The notes under the pieces: model-generated
What the model saw: the letters and a program-made list of their open reading frames with translations, nothing else
Told to the model about the DNA's origin: nothing
Database searches by the model: none
Translations under genes and position numbers: made by a program
Source: Clostridium sp. LS
GTDB lineage: Bacteria > Bacillota > Clostridia > Clostridiales > Clostridiaceae
Assembly (NCBI RefSeq): GCF_002760435.1
Contig: NZ_AUUU01000031.1
Coordinates: 1 to 64,000, forward strand
Length of the DNA: 64,000 nt
Reading direction: 5' to 3'
Shown: in pieces, positions 61,985-64,000 of the stretch
How the letters are laid out: each line of letters starts with the position of its first letter
Numbering within the stretch: position 1 is the first letter of the stretch

Positions 61985-64000
61985 TTATTTTGTATAACTT
62001 AATTGTCCTCCTACTTGTTTTTCTTTTGAACTTCCTCCTGTTAATATTACTATTGCAACAACCGCTATAGTAATTATTACTGAAGTTAAAGCTCCAATTA
62101 AACTTCCATAACCTAATATGAAACTGCCAACTTGATTAATTAAAAGTGCAACCATATATGCTGTAAATGTTTGGAATCCCAAACTGATCCATGTCCATTT
62201 CCATGAACCCATCTCACGTCTTACAGTTGCCATTGCTGCAAAGCAAGGTGCGCAAAGCATATTAAATGCCATAAATGCAAATCCACTAGCTGGTGTAAAC
62301 AATCCTGAAACAGTCCCTATAAGCGTTGGATCATTTTCAGTTGCTCCAGCTACTCCATATAGAACTCCAAATGTACCAACAAGATTTTCTTTTGCTGCAA
62401 GACCAGTAACTGATGAAACAGCTGCTTGCCAGTTTCCAAATCCAAGTGGTGCAAAAATAGGCGCTATTACATTACCTATACTTGCCAAAATACTATCTCC
62501 CGCATCTACCATCTCAAATGACCAATTGAATGATTGTAAGAACCATATTAAAACACAAGCAGCGAAAAGTACTGTCCCAGCCTTATAAGCAAATGCCTTT
62601 GATCTATCCCACACATGCATCAAAAGCCCCTTTAGACTTGGAATATGATATTGTGGAAGTTCCATAACAAATGGTGAAGGATCTCCTGAAAATAATTTAG
62701 TTTTCTTCAGTATAACACCACAAATTATAACCATTGCTATTCCCAAGAAATACGCCGCTGGTGCTACCCAAGAAGCGCCATTAAACAGTGCACTTGCAAT
62801 TAATGCAATTATAGGCAATTTAGCACTACATGGAATAAAAGTAGTTAACATAATTGTCATCTTTCTATCTCTATCATTTTCCATAGTACGAGATGACATA
62901 ATACCCGGTACACCACATCCAGAACTAATTAACATTGGAATAAATGATTTTCCAGAAAGCCCAAACTTACGGAATATTCTATCCATTATAAAGGCTACAC
63001 GAGACATATATCCACAGTCCTCAAGAATTGACAGTAAGAAGAACAATATCGCAATCTGTGGAAGAAATCCTATTACTGAACCTACTCCGCCAATAATTCC
63101 ATCTACAATTAATGCTTGTAACCAATCTGCAACATTGGCATTCGCTAACCATACTGTAACATTTCCTTGGATTACTTCTGGAAATAACACATTATTTACC
63201 CAATCATTCATCATAATTCCAACCGTACTTATTGCTATGTAATATACACCAAACATAATGCATGCAAAAATCGGAAGTGCTAAGAAACGATTTGTAACAA
63301 TTTTGTCTATTTTATCTGAAGTGGTTTCCTCTCCATTATTAGCTTTCTTAACAGTACTTGAAACAACATCACCTATAAATGCATATCTGTCACTTGTAAC
63401 AATACTTTCACTATCATCATCAAGTTCATCTTCATATTTTTTTATTATTCCTTCTATTTCATTGAAAGTTATCTCTGAAACATTAAACTTTTCAATAATG
63501 TTTTCATCTCTTTCAAAAAGCTTGATTGCAAGCCAATTAGCATCTATTCCATCGTGCGGAATACTTTTATTGATTACTTTTTCTATTTCCTCAAATGCGC
63601 TTTTAGCTTCATCAGAAAAAGATACTGCAAAATTTGGTTTCTTCTTTGCTCTTGCAACTTCAACTGCTTTTTCTGATGCTACTTTAACACCATTACCTTT
63701 TAGTGCTGAGGTTTCCACCACCGGACATCCAAGAACTTTTGATAACTTATTGATATCTATTTTATCTCCATTTCTCTCTACAATATCCATCATATTTAGA
63801 GCTACAACTGTTGGAATTCCTAATTCTAAAATTTGAGTTGTCAAATATAAGTTTCTTTCAATATTTGATGCATCCACAATATTTATAACTGCATCTGGTT
63901 TATCATTTATCATAAAATTACGCGTAACAACTTCTTCAATAGTATATGGAGATAAAGAGTAAACTCCTGGCAAATCAACTATCTCAACATCTTTGCTTCC
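61985..64000 (-). CDS. feoB: Ferrous iron transport protein B, 5' part outside the window
   Basis: Membrane iron(II) transporter; 671 codons are inside the window and the start is missing at the right edge. The visible part begins in the GTPase domain with G3 DLPG and LSPYTIEEVV, then G4 as ALNMMDIVE (N-M-x-D) and G5-like TSALKGNGV. A cytosolic helical domain follows, and then the channel part with Gate motifs: FLPQIAILFFLLSILEDCGY and SGCGVPGIMSSRTM (first), LCAPCFAAMATVRREMGSWK (second). The C-terminus ends with a short lysine tail. feoA is expected upstream, beyond the edge. Confidence 0.95.
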   Translation of the reverse strand, partial: GSKDVEIVDLPGVYSLSPYTIEEVVTRNFMINDKPDAVINIVDASNIERNLYLTTQILELGIPTVVALNMMDIVERNGDKIDINKLSKVLGCPVVETSALKGNGVKVASEKAVEVARAKKKPNFAVSFSDEAKSAFEEIEKVINKSIPHDGIDANWLAIKLFERDENIIEKFNVSEITFNEIEGIIKKYEDELDDDSESIVTSDRYAFIGDVVSSTVKKANNGEETTSDKIDKIVTNRFLALPIFACIMFGVYYIAISTVGIMMNDWVNNVLFPEVIQGNVTVWLANANVADWLQALIVDGIIGGVGSVIGFLPQIAILFFLLSILEDCGYMSRVAFIMDRIFRKFGLSGKSFIPMLISSGCGVPGIMSSRTMENDRDRKMTIMLTTFIPCSAKLPIIALIASALFNGASWVAPAAYFLGIAMVIICGVILKKTKLFSGDPSPFVMELPQYHIPSLKGLLMHVWDRSKAFAYKAGTVLFAACVLIWFLQSFNWSFEMVDAGDSILASIGNVIAPIFAPLGFGNWQAAVSSVTGLAAKENLVGTFGVLYGVAGATENDPTLIGTVSGLFTPASGFAFMAFNMLCAPCFAAMATVRREMGSWKWTWISLGFQTFTAYMVALLINQVGSFILGYGSLIGALTSVIITIAVVAIVILTGGSSKEKQVGGQLSYTK

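Noticed and set aside
63258..63836. 192-codon plus-strand frame opposite feoB
   Set aside because: Antisense shadow of an obvious conserved gene; serine-rich text typical of the reverse of Asp/Glu-rich coding sequence.

Overview
The window looks like a chromosomal segment of a Gram-positive, spore-forming, strictly anaerobic Clostridium of the C. beijerinckii / C. butyricum type. The DNA is very AT-rich, ribosome binding sites are strong (AGGAGG-like), almost every gene has a Firmicute homologue, and clostridial marker genes are present: a SCIFF peptide with its maturase, a YtfJ/GerW sporulation protein and Bce-type resistance genes. No rRNA, tRNA, prophage, CRISPR array or insertion sequence with a transposase is visible. 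Names rest on motif and family recognition by eye; no database search was possible.

Layout. 0-11 kb, all leftward: a nucleoside uptake and breakdown operon, nupN-nupO-nupP-nupQ-deoC-pdp-deoB-cdd-deoD, headed by a LacI-family regulator gene. 11-13.3 kb: a T-box RNA leader controlling an Lrp-family regulator and an aminotransferase. 13.5-18 kb: a zinc-ribbon miniprotein, clpA, clpS and an Orn/Lys/Arg-type decarboxylase. 18-22.7 kb: threonine aldolase, M16 peptidase, the SCIFF pair scfA/scfB and a stand-alone PTS EIIB domain. 23.3-29.9 kb: a large MalT/LAL-type regulator, htpG, a TipAS-type MerR regulator and a second purine nucleoside phosphorylase. 30-32.2 kb: an operon of ECF sigma factor, zinc-finger anti-sigma protein, DUF2953 protein and YtfJ. 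32.3-39 kb: a Bce-type antimicrobial-peptide module (ABC transporter and two-component system) enclosing an alpha/beta hydrolase and a cell-wall-binding protein. 39-42.8 kb: a MerR regulator with a double carboxymuconolactone decarboxylase protein, and a divergent MocR/EamA pair. 42.8-48.2 kb: a polar amino acid ABC transporter behind a GlnK/GlnL-like two-component system. 48.3-51 kb: AzlCD with a divergent XRE-cupin regulator, and an AEC permease. 51.2-61.4 kb: sulfate assimilation (two sulfate-binding proteins, CysTWA, AprAB, CysDN). 61.7-64 kb: a FeoB-associated Cys-rich protein and the 3' part of feoB, which runs off the window.

How it works together. The first operon imports nucleosides, splits them with phosphorylases, isomerises (deoxy)ribose-1-phosphate with DeoB and cleaves deoxyribose-5-phosphate with DeoC. 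The sulfate operon takes sulfate to APS (CysDN) and then to sulfite (AprAB); no sulfite reductase lies in the window.

The least explained material is intergenic: three kinds of palindromic element. One is a family of seven 'GTTAACAGTTAAC' elements, four of them inside the deo operon. One is a MITE-like 200-bp element ahead of nupN. One is a 200-bp near-perfect palindrome behind scfB. In addition, the two sulfate-binding-protein genes share an exact 19-bp leader motif that recurs, inverted and degenerate, at each transcription start region.
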